DNA of 64,000 nt, taken from positions 1,612,001 through 1,676,000 of the forward strand of contig CAVVFO010000002.1 in the NCBI GenBank assembly GCA_963747595.1, in the 5' to 3' direction. This DNA is from Oleiagrimonas sp963747595. GTDB lineage: Bacteria > Pseudomonadota > Gammaproteobacteria > Xanthomonadales > Rhodanobacteraceae. Positions 28,227-38,542 of the stretch are shown here, in pieces. A program made the translations under genes and the position numbers. The notes beneath the pieces are model-generated. The model was not told where the DNA came from and did not search any database. It saw only the letters and a list, made by a program, of their open reading frames with translations. The number at the start of each line of letters is the position of its first letter. The stretch's first letter is position 1.

Positions 28227-28733
28227 TCAGTGGCTGTAGCGGATGGCCAGGGCGCTGACGGTGAGCGAGGTCTGGTCCGCGGAGCCCTGCATCTGGCCAC
28301 CGGAGGGATTGAAGCCGATCTGGCTCCCGCCGGGCTGGTCCGCGGCCTGCGCCACCACGATGGCGTTGGCGCCCAGATCCTTGGCCGAGCCGGACAACTG
28401 CGCGATCAGCTGACTGCGCGTGGCACTGCCGGTGGGATCGGTGAGCTTGAGCTGGGCGATGCGCGTGAAGGGCCGGTCGGGTGCGGCGCTGAGCACGTCG
28501 ACGGTTTGCGTGGGCGCATAGTGCTGCGTGGTCAGCCGTGTGACCGAGGGCGTGGTGACGGACGTGGTGGCGCAACCGGCCAGCCCCAGGCTGATGAAGA
28601 CGGCCGTGGCCATGATGATCCACGACACCTTGCAGCGGACGTAACCGAGGCGCGCGCATCGGCGCTGTGGGGTCACCGGCTCAAGCGCATGCCGGCACTG
28701 CGCCGGAGCGTGGATGTTCTGCTGGAATGTCAT
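28227..28733 (-). CDS. Small lipoprotein of unknown function
   Basis: The 168-residue product has a hydrophobic stretch IIMATAVFISLGLAGC ending in a lipobox (LAGC, Cys about 54), and then a domain of roughly 115 residues (DLGANAIVVAQ, LTVSALAIRY) of the kind seen in small envelope proteins that handle stress or heavy-metal signals; I cannot name it safely. ATG 28733 has GAGG eight bases upstream. This gives an unusually long region before the signal helix, so a shorter start such as GTG 28628 is also plausible. It lies between the coiled-coil sulfotransferase and tpsB on the same strand. Confidence 0.7.
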   Translation of the reverse strand: MTFQQNIHAPAQCRHALEPVTPQRRCARLGYVRCKVSWIIMATAVFISLGLAGCATTSVTTPSVTRLTTQHYAPTQTVDVLSAAPDRPFTRIAQLKLTDPTGSATRSQLIAQLSGSAKDLGANAIVVAQAADQPGGSQIGFNPSGGQMQGSADQTSLTVSALAIRYSH

Positions 28734-28942
28734 GGTGCGACCTCGCTGAAGCGCGGTGGGCCCGTCGATGTACGACCACCGGCCGGTAAATATAATGGAA
28801 CGTCCTGGTGATTTCCACGCGCTCAGGCGACACCCGGTACGCCTTGCGCGCTTTCCGCCGGGCTTTCTGGCAACCAGAGTAACGCGAGTAAAACATCCGT
28901 GCCGCAATCACTCCACGGGAGCGTGCCGCAGAGATGATCGGG

Positions 28943-30430
28943 TCAGGCTTGCGGTGTGGATCCACGCCCCGTGAGGCGGCGCAGGCGACGCATCAGCGCC
29001 CGTATCAAACGCGTCATCCGCCACGATCGCGAATGGTAGACCATGCTCAATTCGGTAATCAGGCCTTCCACTTTCACTGCCTGCCGATGCAGCTTCTGCT
29101 CCTGGCTGGTACAGATCTCGACCTGCTGCTGCAATTCCGTGCGCAGCTGCTGCAATTCTGTGCGCAGTTGAGTCTCCGCGTCGGTGTGCTGCCGAAGCTG
29201 CCCTTCAAGACTGGTGATGCGGGCGCTCAGGTTGGCCGCGTGTTCGGCACTGAGCTTGAGCTCCTTCTGCGCCTCGGCACGATCATCCGCACGCGCACGC
29301 AATGTGTGGTTGAGTGCGGCAACGGTCTGCTGGAGGCGGCTGGATTCACGCTCCAGATTGGCCACGTGATCCGCGTTCAGCCGCAGCTGATCCTCCAGCT
29401 GCCTGCTGCGGGTTTCATGGTGGGTGGCGCTGCTGGTGAGCTCGGCGTTGGAGTTGGCGATGGACGCGAGCTCGTCCGCGTGCCACAGCAGATGCTTCTG
29501 CAAACGTGCATTGAAGCGGTGCATGCCGCGCAGCGCGTGGATGTATGCCGAGCTGGCCGTGTCGGCCTCCGCGATCTCCGCCACTACTGCGTCCAGCGCC
29601 GGTGTTTCAGGCGAGGTGGCTGTCAGTGCCGTCCACGCGCGCTGCAGCCAATCGCGCTGCGGCTGGGCGATATCGGACGTGTCCGGCGCATGGCGCTGAT
29701 GGCGCAGACCCGGTTCGATGAACATGTCGATCTGGTCGGCGGCTGTATCGACCGGACGGGGCCAGCTCAGGTCCAGTGCCGTGGCGACATGATTTGCCTG
29801 GGTACGCCAGTCGTCGATCAACGCCTCGTAGGACACCACGGCGCGCGGCAGGCCGCGGGTGGCTGCTTCCGCCTCCAGCGTGTAGCGCAGCCACATGCCG
29901 GCGCCCTGTTGCAGATCGGTGCCGTCGCGCTTTTGCAGCGACGCTGCAACCTGCGCCGGAGGCCGCAACGCCAGGATGACCTTGAGCGCAAACCCTTCCT
30001 GCTCCACCAGCGGGCGCCACAAGGGCATCAAGCGACACATGCGCGGATCCTTGATTCCCACCAATGGCGAACGTGCGTAGTCGCGCTTCAGAATGGCCCT
30101 GAGCCTGGCCTGCGTGTCGTGTGTTTCCGCCCAGCCCTGCCAGTCTTTCGGCAGCGGGCCCGGATCATCCCAGTCCGATCCCAGGACGTGCAGCAGATCA
30201 TGGTCGAGCTGCCAGATCTCCTCGTGTTCGAAAAATCCCTTGGGATTGTCCGGCCCTGGCGGAATCAGCCAGTCGCTGAAGTCCACGCCGAGATGGGAGA
30301 GCATTCCGGACAACACGGAGGTCCCGCTGCGGTGCGCGCCCAGCACGAGGATCATCTGACGCTTGCTGTCGCGGTTGTCCTGCACCTTTTTGACACCCGT
30401 CTGCGCGTCATCGGCATCGTCGTCAGCCAC
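28943..30430 (-). CDS. Sulfotransferase with long C-terminal coiled coil
   Basis: Residues about 25-290 are a sulfotransferase-family domain: PAPS loop MILVLGAHRSGTSVLSGMLS, IKDPRMCRLMP, ILALRPPAQVAASLQKRD and VVSYEALIDDW. Residues about 310-470 form a predicted coiled coil rich in Leu, Gln, Glu and Ala heptads, followed by a basic tail (RSWRMTRLIRALMRRLRR) that could bind membrane or nucleoprotein partners. GTG 30430 is chosen because AGGAG lies seven bases upstream; ATG 30445 is also in frame. It overlaps the upstream glycosyltransferase stop, so translation is coupled. Likely sulfates, or scaffolds sulfation of, the exported glycan; acceptor unknown. Confidence 0.8.
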   Translation of the reverse strand: MADDDADDAQTGVKKVQDNRDSKRQMILVLGAHRSGTSVLSGMLSHLGVDFSDWLIPPGPDNPKGFFEHEEIWQLDHDLLHVLGSDWDDPGPLPKDWQGWAETHDTQARLRAILKRDYARSPLVGIKDPRMCRLMPLWRPLVEQEGFALKVILALRPPAQVAASLQKRDGTDLQQGAGMWLRYTLEAEAATRGLPRAVVSYEALIDDWRTQANHVATALDLSWPRPVDTAADQIDMFIEPGLRHQRHAPDTSDIAQPQRDWLQRAWTALTATSPETPALDAVVAEIAEADTASSAYIHALRGMHRFNARLQKHLLWHADELASIANSNAELTSSATHHETRSRQLEDQLRLNADHVANLERESSRLQQTVAALNHTLRARADDRAEAQKELKLSAEHAANLSARITSLEGQLRQHTDAETQLRTELQQLRTELQQQVEICTSQEQKLHRQAVKVEGLITELSMVYHSRSWRMTRLIRALMRRLRRLTGRGSTPQA

Positions 30431-31901
30431 GCGTCTTCTCCTCATCGAATTCCATTGTCCCCACTGCCGGAGCCTGATCTACGGGCAGCGCGCGCAGTCT
30501 GGTCACGCTGGACAGGGCCACACCGTAGCTGTGCCGCCAGGCATCCAGAAGAGCGTGGCCGCGCTGCAGATACACCGAGCCCGGCGCGACCTGCAAGACC
30601 AGCCGCGTCAGCACGTCATGCTGATCCTGCGTGGATAAATCTGTTGCATTCAGCACCGCGCAGTCGCAGTCGACGGGCCGGTGTGCGCAGGCGCTCGCCT
30701 GTGGCTGCAGTTCAATCACAGCCAGCGGCTGCGGCAGCGATTGCAGCATCTGCCGACTCGACGCGGCAAGCGATTCCAGCACGGCCATGGTGGCATACCG
30801 GCGCGGCAGCGCACGGCGCAGCGCGGTATAGCTGCGGCCTGCGTTGGCGACCGCATCCCAGGGGATGACGAATTCATCGACTGCTTGCGCTCTGTCGGCC
30901 ATCGGCGCCAGCGCCGGTTCCAGTCGCGCCAGGTGCTGCAGCTCCGCGGCGGTCCACAATGGCAGGCCCGCGCTGCGGTAATTGTTCCGCGTCACCGTGG
31001 CGATGTCGCCAGGCGTACCGGCGTTGAGTCTTTTCCGCCCCTGGAGTGTGGCTGCTGCAGGGCGCGTGCTCTGGACGCGGAACGCTGGCGCAGGTGAAAA
31101 AATCGAACTTTCCCCAGCGGCGCCCGACTGCTCCCCTGTGCCGCGTTGCGGCGGGTCGAAAAAGCGCGACGGCCGGATCACCGCGTGCTGGCCCTGGTGC
31201 GCCGCGTTCAATGAGCCCGCTCCCTTGCGCCGTTCCAGCCGCAGGGTATGCGCGGCCACGTGGTGCCGGTAGCCGCGAGCCATGGTCTCGCAGTTCCAGT
31301 GCCAGTCCTCGAAGCCGAAGCCGGCCTCGCCCACACGGGCGCAGACATAGGGGCATTCGCGATACACGGCGCGGCGCGCCACGCTGCACGCGTTCCAGTG
31401 GTTGAACGCCACGAAACTCTCGGGCTGGAACCGCGCATCGGCCTGATCCACCTGGTACCAATAGGCGCTCCAGGCACCAAAGGCGATCATCAGCTGCGGG
31501 TGAACGATGGCATGGCTGCCGTGGCGCTCGATCTGCGTCACTGCCGCCGCGACCCAGTTTTCGCTGAACAGGTCGTCGCCATCGAATATGGCCACGTATT
31601 CACCCCGCGCTTTTTCAATGGCGTAGTTGCGGCTCAGTGACAGATCCCGCACATCGATACGGTAGATGTGGTCCGATGCGCGTATCGCCGGATGCGAGCG
31701 CACCGCCGCGGCGGTTTCGGCATCGCTGACATCCAGCGTCACCACCAGCTCCATGCGCAGCCCGCAAGCCTCGGCATGGCGGCGGGTGCGTCCGATGGCA
31801 TGCAAGGTGGGCACCGCCAGCTCGCGCTCCCGATGGAACGTCACCACGCCACTGACAAGATCAGGTTCGGATGTGCCCTGTGTTGGACGTTGCTTTTCCA
31901 T
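30423..31901 (-). CDS. Family 2 glycosyltransferase
   Basis: The 492-residue product has an N-terminal GT2 domain (VSGVVTFHRERELAVPTLHA, LSLSRNYAIEKARGEYVAIF, metal site FDGDDLFSENWV, acceptor-side GEAGFGFEDWHWNCETMARG). A C-terminal half of about 230 residues, beginning after a Ser/Gly linker, resembles no family I can name and may be a second domain. It lies 15 bp after wzt and overlaps the sulfotransferase gene, in a compact unit metB-wzm-wzt-GT-sulfotransferase. Probable role: adding a residue to the polymer exported by Wzm/Wzt. Confidence 0.85.
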   Translation of the reverse strand: MEKQRPTQGTSEPDLVSGVVTFHRERELAVPTLHAIGRTRRHAEACGLRMELVVTLDVSDAETAAAVRSHPAIRASDHIYRIDVRDLSLSRNYAIEKARGEYVAIFDGDDLFSENWVAAAVTQIERHGSHAIVHPQLMIAFGAWSAYWYQVDQADARFQPESFVAFNHWNACSVARRAVYRECPYVCARVGEAGFGFEDWHWNCETMARGYRHHVAAHTLRLERRKGAGSLNAAHQGQHAVIRPSRFFDPPQRGTGEQSGAAGESSIFSPAPAFRVQSTRPAAATLQGRKRLNAGTPGDIATVTRNNYRSAGLPLWTAAELQHLARLEPALAPMADRAQAVDEFVIPWDAVANAGRSYTALRRALPRRYATMAVLESLAASSRQMLQSLPQPLAVIELQPQASACAHRPVDCDCAVLNATDLSTQDQHDVLTRLVLQVAPGSVYLQRGHALLDAWRHSYGVALSSVTRLRALPVDQAPAVGTMEFDEEKTRG

Positions 31902-31916
31902 GTCCGCCCGAGAATA

Positions 31917-32630
31917 TCAGTCGCGCTCGATATCAACGACCTGCCCGCGCTCCAGCTTGACCCGGACGTTGCACAGGTCGGAAATGATTTTCTGGTTGTG
32001 CGAGGCCAGCACCAGCACACTGGTCTTGTCGATGATGCTCGCCAGGCGCTCTTCGGCCTTGGCGACAAATTCGGCGTCGCCCACACTGATCCACTCGTCC
32101 ATCAACAGGATGTCCGGCTGGGTGCAGGTGACCGTGGAAAAAGCCAGCCGCAGGACCATGCCGCTGGAGTAGGTGCGCACCGGCATGTCCAGATACTCGC
32201 CCAGGCCGGAGAACTCGACGATCTTCGGCAGCAATGCGTTGGTTTCTTTCTTGGGCACGCCCAGCATCAACGCGCGCAGGCGGATGTTCTCGTAGCCCGT
32301 GGCCTCGAAGTCCATGCCCAGGGTCACGTCGATCAGGCTGGTGACATGGCCCTCCACGCGCAACGCGCCGGAGGTGGGTTCGTAGATCCCGCCAAGCAGA
32401 CGCAGCAGCGAGGTCTTGCCGGAGCCGTTGTGCCCCATCAACCCGACGCGATCGCCCGCCTTGATCTCCAGCGACACATCGCGCAGCGCGTGCACGATCG
32501 TGATATGACCGCTTTCGGCCGCCAGACGGCCGCCGGTCACCGCTGAAAGCGCCTTTTTTTTCAGCGACTGGTTGCTGGTGCCATACACCGGCAGCGCGAG
32601 GCCGCAATTGTCCAGCGAAATATAAGCCAC
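31917..32630 (-). CDS. wzt: Polysaccharide ABC exporter, ATP-binding subunit
   Basis: Drives export of lipid-linked O-polysaccharide or capsule across the inner membrane with Wzm. The 237-residue product has Walker A GHNGSGKT (66-73), ABC signature TYSSGMVLRLAF, Walker B ILLMDEW and switch His in LASHNQKI. It ends soon after the nucleotide-binding domain and lacks the C-terminal carbohydrate-binding domain found in longer Wzt proteins, so export is probably not gated by a chain-end cap. GTG 32630 starts two bases past the wzm stop. Family certain; exact polymer unknown. Confidence 0.93.
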   Translation of the reverse strand: MAYISLDNCGLALPVYGTSNQSLKKKALSAVTGGRLAAESGHITIVHALRDVSLEIKAGDRVGLMGHNGSGKTSLLRLLGGIYEPTSGALRVEGHVTSLIDVTLGMDFEATGYENIRLRALMLGVPKKETNALLPKIVEFSGLGEYLDMPVRTYSSGMVLRLAFSTVTCTQPDILLMDEWISVGDAEFVAKAEERLASIIDKTSVLVLASHNQKIISDLCNVRVKLERGQVVDIERD

Positions 32631-32632
32631 GG

Positions 32633-33466
32633 TCAGACCCAGAACGCCACGCGTTTGCGATAGCGCGCAAACAGCGGCAGCGCGATCGCATACAGCAGCA
32701 CAATCATCACACCCACGCCAACATATGTGTGCGGCCCGGGGATGTAGCCATAAATGGGGCCGCGCACCGTTTCGATGAAAAGATACAGCGGGTTGTAATT
32801 GACCAGGTACTGCCGTCCGCCGAGCATGGACGCTTTCCAGAAGACCGGCGTCATGAAAAATGCCAGCTGCACGATGCTGCCTATGATGGGCTGCAAATCA
32901 CGAAAACGGGCACACAGAAGACCAAAAATGAAACCCACGGGAACCCCCGCCACGATGATCAGAAGCACGCCGGGCAGCGCTGCAAACCAGCGCCACTGCG
33001 GCGCAATCGAGAAAAAAATCATCACCGGCACGAAGGCCAATATATTGTGCAGGAAAATCAATATATTGCTGTAAATGGTCTTGGCCACGTAAATGGTCAA
33101 TGGCAGACGCACGGAATGAATCAACCGGTCCGCGCTGAGAAAGGCCGTGCACCCTTCCAGAATCAGTGGCGAGATCAGACCCCAAGTGATGATCCCCAGC
33201 GACAGATACGGCAGAAAGGTACGAATATCCTGTTTGAACAGGATGCCGTAAATCGGCCCCATACCGCCAATCATCACCAGCATCGTCAGCGTGATCCAGA
33301 AGGGCCCCAGCAGGGAACGGCGATACCGCTGGCGGATTTCCTGCCACGCCAGACTGGTCCAGATTTCGTAATGCCTCATGCCATCGCTGAAATCCTTCAG
33401 CGCGCTTGTCAGCTGCCCCTTACGGCTGGGGACTGACACAATCCGCTGATGCTCCATGCGTGTCAT
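32633..33466 (-). CDS. wzm: Polysaccharide ABC exporter, membrane subunit
   Basis: ABC-2 type permease with about six membrane helices (ITLTMLVMIGGMGPIYGILF, YLSLGIITWGLISPLILEGC, LPGVLLIIVAGVPVGFIFGL, VGVGVMIVLLYAIALPLFA). The amphipathic N-terminal region reads IWTSLAWQEIRQRYRRSLLG and the end MTPVFW...YNPLYLFIETVRGPIYG is typical of O-antigen exporters. The start ATG 33466 overlaps the metB stop by 4 bp (ATGA), although an in-frame ATG at 33457 exists. wzt follows after two bases, so both subunits are co-translated. Confidence 0.93.
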   Translation of the reverse strand: MTRMEHQRIVSVPSRKGQLTSALKDFSDGMRHYEIWTSLAWQEIRQRYRRSLLGPFWITLTMLVMIGGMGPIYGILFKQDIRTFLPYLSLGIITWGLISPLILEGCTAFLSADRLIHSVRLPLTIYVAKTIYSNILIFLHNILAFVPVMIFFSIAPQWRWFAALPGVLLIIVAGVPVGFIFGLLCARFRDLQPIIGSIVQLAFFMTPVFWKASMLGGRQYLVNYNPLYLFIETVRGPIYGYIPGPHTYVGVGVMIVLLYAIALPLFARYRKRVAFWV

Positions 33467-34632
33467 TTGGTCAGGCTCTGCGCCAGCTCAGCTTTCAGGT
33501 CCGCAATGTCTTCCACGCCCACGGACAACCGGATCAGTCCGTCGCTGATCCCCAGCCGCTCGCGATTGGCCTTGGGAACCGAGGCATGGGTCATGATGGC
33601 CGGGTGCTCGATGAGGCTTTCCACGCCGCCCAGGGATTCGGCCAACGCGAACAGCTTGCAGCGTTCCAGCATGCGGCGGGCTTTCTTCAGGCCGCCTTTG
33701 ATCTCGATGCTGACGATGCCGCCGAAACCATCCATCTGGCGCTTGGCCAGCGCGTGTTGCGGATGGCTCTTCAAACCAGGGTAGATCACGCGCTCGACGG
33801 CCTCGTGCTTTTCCAGCCACCTGGCCAGTTCCAGCGCGCTCTGGCAATGCTGGCGCATGCGCAGATGCAGGGTCTTGAGGCCGCGCAGGGCGAGGAATGC
33901 ATCGAACGGGCCGGCGACGGCGCCGACGGAGTTCTGCAGGAAGCGCAACTGTCCGGCCAGATCGTCATTGCCGGCCACGACCACACCGCCGACGATGTCC
34001 GAATGTCCGTTCAGGTATTTGGTGGCCGAATGCAGCACCAGATCCGCGCCGTACTCCAGCGGACGCTGCACCATGGGCGAACAGAAAGTGTTGTCGACCA
34101 CCAGGATCAGGCCGTGCTTCTGGGCGAAGGCGGCCACCTTCTTCAGGTCGACCAGCTTGAGCATGGGGTTGGTGGGCGTTTCCGCCCAGATCATGCGTGT
34201 CCGGGGGGTCAGCGCCGCCTTCATGGCCTTGCTGTCGTTCAGGTCCACGAAGCTGAAATCCAGCCCCGCGGAGCGTCGGCGCACGTTCTCGAACAGCCGA
34301 TAGGTGCCGCCGTACAGGTCGTCCATGGCGATGACGTGGCTGCCCGAGTCGAGCAGGTCCAGCACGGTCGAGGCCCCGGCCAGGCCGGAGGCGAACGCGA
34401 ATCCGGCCACGCCGCCCTCCAGGTCCGCCACGCAGCGCTCGTAGGCCATGCGCGTGGGATTCTGCGAGCGCGAATACTCGTAGCCCTGATGCTTGCCCGG
34501 GCTGCGCTGCACGTAGGTGGAGGTGGCGTAGATGGGCGTCATGATCGCGCCGGTGGACGGATCAGGCTCCTGCCCGGCGTGAATGGCGCGCGTCCCCAGA
34601 CCGTGTTCGGCAGGCGTCGTGTCTTTGTTCAT
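33463..34632 (-). CDS. metB: Cystathionine gamma-synthase/gamma-lyase family PLP enzyme
   Basis: Transsulfuration enzyme of the Cys/Met-metabolism PLP family. The PLP lysine is Lys205 in LHSATKYLNGHSD. Other family blocks are FASGLAGASTVLDLL, DDLYGGTYRLF, ETPTNPMLKLVDL and IRLSVGVED. The 389-residue length is typical. Sequence alone does not separate gamma-synthase from gamma-lyase; the nearby cystathionine-beta-synthase-like gene argues for reverse transsulfuration (lyase). metB is the name used for this border gene of the Xanthomonas LPS locus. ATG 34632 gives the usual N-terminus; the frame is open further upstream. It overlaps wzm by 4 bp. Confidence 0.9.
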   Translation of the reverse strand: MNKDTTPAEHGLGTRAIHAGQEPDPSTGAIMTPIYATSTYVQRSPGKHQGYEYSRSQNPTRMAYERCVADLEGGVAGFAFASGLAGASTVLDLLDSGSHVIAMDDLYGGTYRLFENVRRRSAGLDFSFVDLNDSKAMKAALTPRTRMIWAETPTNPMLKLVDLKKVAAFAQKHGLILVVDNTFCSPMVQRPLEYGADLVLHSATKYLNGHSDIVGGVVVAGNDDLAGQLRFLQNSVGAVAGPFDAFLALRGLKTLHLRMRQHCQSALELARWLEKHEAVERVIYPGLKSHPQHALAKRQMDGFGGIVSIEIKGGLKKARRMLERCKLFALAESLGGVESLIEHPAIMTHASVPKANRERLGISDGLIRLSVGVEDIADLKAELAQSLTK

Positions 34633-34730
34633 GCGATATCCGTGCGTGCGTATGTGTCGTGAAGACAAAAAATATCCGGCTAGTGTAGTGCCTCGTGCGC
34701 GCAAACCGGGCCCCGCACGCGGCCGGGGAT

Positions 34731-36560
34731 TTATTCCACAGTCACCGACTTGGCCAGGTTGCGCGGCTGATCCACATCGGTGCCGCGCAGAACGGCGACG
34801 TGATAGGCCAGCAGTTGCAACGGAACGGTGAAGACCGCAGGCGCGATGAAATTGCCGCCCGAGGGCACCTCGACCAATTCGCCTTCATCGCGGCCGACCG
34901 CGAAACCCGCCGTGGTATCGGCCAGCACGAACAGCTCGCCGCCGCGTGCTCGCACTTCCTGCAGGTTGGATTTGAGCTTGTCCAGCATGGCGTTGTTGGG
35001 GGCCACGGCAATCACCGGCATGTTCTCGTCCACCAGTGCCAGCGGGCCATGCTTGAGCTCGCCGGCCGGGTAGGCCTCGGCGTGGATGTAGGAAATTTCC
35101 TTGAGCTTGAGCGCGCCTTCCAGCGCCACCGGAAAATGCACGCCACGGCCCAGGAACAGGGCATGTTCCCGATGCACGAAGTGTTCGGCCAGAGCAGCAA
35201 TGGCCGGCTCGCACGCCAGGGCCGTCTCGATCGCCTGCGGCAGGTGCGCCAGGTCTGCGCACAGATCCTGATACCGTCCCGAATCGATGCCGTTGCGTTG
35301 GGCAAGTTCCAGTGCCAGCAGGGCCAGTGCGGCCAATTGCGTGGTGAAGGCCTTGGTGGAAGCCACGCCGATTTCGGGGCCGGCGCGGGTCATGAGCTTC
35401 AGATCGGCTTCGCGCACCAGGGATGATTCGGCCACATTGCAGATACCCAGCGTGCCGAGATAGCCGCGCCGGCGTGATTCGCGCAGCGCGGCCATGGTGT
35501 CGGCAGTTTCGCCGGACTGCGAGATAGCCACGAACAGCGTGCCATCCGGCACCACCACGTCGCGATAGCGGTACTCGCTGGCCACCTCCACGCTGACCGG
35601 CAGCCGCGCCAGGGCCTCGATCCAGTACTTGGCCACCAGACCCGCGTGATAGCTGGTGCCGCAGGCAATGATGTGCAGGCCCCGGACGTTGTCCAGCAGC
35701 GCATCGCCATCGACGCCGAAGATGTTGGGCAGCACGCCGTGCGGGCCCAGCCGGCCCTCCAGCGTGGCGGCCACGGCGCTCGGCTGCTCGAAGATCTCCT
35801 TGAGCATGTAATGGCGGTATTCACCGCGCTCGACGGCGTCGCTGGACAGGTCGCTTTCGTGCAGGGTGCGTTCGACGTTCCGGCCCTCGATATCGAACAC
35901 CTGCACCGCTTCGCGGTGGATATCGACCAGATCGCCCTCTTCCAGATACACCACCTTGCGCGTCACCTGGATCAATGCCTGCACGTCGGAACCGAGAAAG
36001 TTCTCGCCGATGCCGATGCCGACCACCAACGGACTGCCCCGGCGTGAACCGACCACGCGACCGGGGCTGTCCTGATCCAGCACCGCAACGGCGAATGCGC
36101 CGTCCAGACGCTGCATGGCCACGCGCACCGCCTCGCGCAAATCCGCACCGTTCTGCAGCTCGACGTCGATGAGGTGGGCGATGACCTCGGTATCGGTGTC
36201 CGATTCGAAGCGGCGGCCTTGCGCTTCCATCTCGGCCCGCAACTGGCTGTGGTTCTCGATGATGCCGTTGTGCACCACCACCGCGCGACCGGCGGCGTGC
36301 GGATGGGCGTTGGACTGATTGGGCGCGCCGTGCGTGGCCCACCGCGTGTGGGCGATGCCGGTCCCGCCGGGAAACGGATCGGCTTCGTACAGCGACTCGA
36401 CCTCGCGGACCTTGCCCTTGGCCCTCAGTCGATGCAGTACGCCCTCGTCGAGCACCGCGATGCCGGCCGAATCGTAGCCGCGGTATTCAAGGGCCTTGAG
36501 ACCGGCGAGGAGGATGGGGGCGACATCGCGCTGGGCGACGGCTGCAACGATTCCGCACAT
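34731..36560 (-). CDS. glmS: Glutamine-fructose-6-phosphate aminotransferase
   Basis: Makes glucosamine-6-phosphate, the entry point to UDP-GlcNAc for peptidoglycan and LPS. The 609-residue product starts MCGIVAAV with the catalytic Cys2 of the class II glutamine amidotransferase domain. It has two SIS sugar-isomerase domains (ACGTSYHAGLVAKYWIE, ISQSGETADTMAALR, GVASTKAFTTQLAAL, LGRGVHFPVALEGALKLKEI) and the canonical end DQPRNLAKSVTVE. It is transcribed with the transsulfuration genes on both sides. I see no glmS-ribozyme-like structure, which would be unexpected in this group. Confidence 0.97.
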   Translation of the reverse strand: MCGIVAAVAQRDVAPILLAGLKALEYRGYDSAGIAVLDEGVLHRLRAKGKVREVESLYEADPFPGGTGIAHTRWATHGAPNQSNAHPHAAGRAVVVHNGIIENHSQLRAEMEAQGRRFESDTDTEVIAHLIDVELQNGADLREAVRVAMQRLDGAFAVAVLDQDSPGRVVGSRRGSPLVVGIGIGENFLGSDVQALIQVTRKVVYLEEGDLVDIHREAVQVFDIEGRNVERTLHESDLSSDAVERGEYRHYMLKEIFEQPSAVAATLEGRLGPHGVLPNIFGVDGDALLDNVRGLHIIACGTSYHAGLVAKYWIEALARLPVSVEVASEYRYRDVVVPDGTLFVAISQSGETADTMAALRESRRRGYLGTLGICNVAESSLVREADLKLMTRAGPEIGVASTKAFTTQLAALALLALELAQRNGIDSGRYQDLCADLAHLPQAIETALACEPAIAALAEHFVHREHALFLGRGVHFPVALEGALKLKEISYIHAEAYPAGELKHGPLALVDENMPVIAVAPNNAMLDKLKSNLQEVRARGGELFVLADTTAGFAVGRDEGELVEVPSGGNFIAPAVFTVPLQLLAYHVAVLRGTDVDQPRNLAKSVTVE

Positions 36561-36603
36561 GGTTCGTGTTTCCGTGAATGAGAGTCCCGGGGGAATTCAA
36601 CAT

Positions 36604-36769
36604 AACCCGTTCGCCCTGAGGTATCGAAGGGCAATCTCCAAGCTTACCGTGCCGCCGTTCGTGGTGATGCTTCGTCAGGCTCGCATAGGGTACGCTTATT
36701 GGCGTATCGAACCAGAAACGGCGCGGGAAACGTGCAAACTGCCCTTCGATACCTCAGGGCGAACGGGTT
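36604..36769. repeat. Element with 30-bp perfect inverted ends (GTTCGCCCTGAGGTATCGAA family)
   Basis: Arms at 36604-36633 and 36740-36769 are perfect 30-base inverted copies around about 106 bases of unrelated DNA. This dispersed motif is widespread in proteobacterial genomes. It occupies most of the 294-bp glmS/CBS gap and has no coding capacity. Confidence 0.85.
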
Positions 36770-36854
36770 TCATTGAGCTTTTTAGGACAACAGTGGGCTT
36801 TCGTGGGGACGGTGGGCGGATACATGGTGTTTTTCTTAACACCCGAGCGTCCCA

Positions 36855-38225
<1,371 letters not shown>

Positions 38226-38413
38226 GCCGTCTCCGTTTGACGCACCCCGACGCACGGGGCGGAAGTCAGATGCCCTCGAGGGAGAGCGCGTCCGGGCATG
38301 ATAACCGAGGCGGTGTCGCGGTGGGCGCGCCGGGCGGATCGAGAAGCGACGCGGCGGATCCACTTACCTGGCCGTATGGGCCAAGGACCGCAAGAACGCA
38401 GCCACCTGCTTGG

Positions 38414-38525
38414 CGCAGGGCGGCTCAAGGACCGCAGGGACGGATCCGCCTGCTTGCCGCAAGTTTCCCTGCGTCTCCGCGAGCAGGCGGCTCCGTCGCT
38501 GGCGCTCCTTGAGCCGCCCTACGGG
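38414..38525. repeat. Palindromic repeat, full copy (GGCGGCTCAAGGA...TCCTTGAGCCGCC)
   Basis: Imperfect inverted arms GGGCGGCTCAAGG at about 38418 and CTCCTTGAGCCGCCCTACGG ending at 38525, with internal GGATCCGCCTGCTTGC/GAGCAGGCGGCTCC pairing. Same family as 47761-47871. It fills much of the 317-bp gap between the CBS-domain gene and the DUF465 gene; the remainder shows no gene. Confidence 0.75.
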
Positions 38526-38542
38526 CGATGAATCAGGAACAC

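Noticed and set aside
28934..30868. A 644-codon plus-strand frame opposite the coiled-coil sulfotransferase
   Set aside because: No motifs; the minus-strand product has PAPS signatures and a good ribosome site.
33463..34632. Assigning the PLP enzyme firmly to cystathionine gamma-synthase
   Set aside because: Synthase, gamma-lyase and sulfhydrylase cannot be separated by eye; context with a CBS-like gene favours the lyase, so the call was left at family level.
36561..36854. A riboswitch or glmS ribozyme upstream of glmS
   Set aside because: The only structure is the dispersed inverted repeat; glmS ribozymes belong to Gram-positive bacteria and no matching core is visible.
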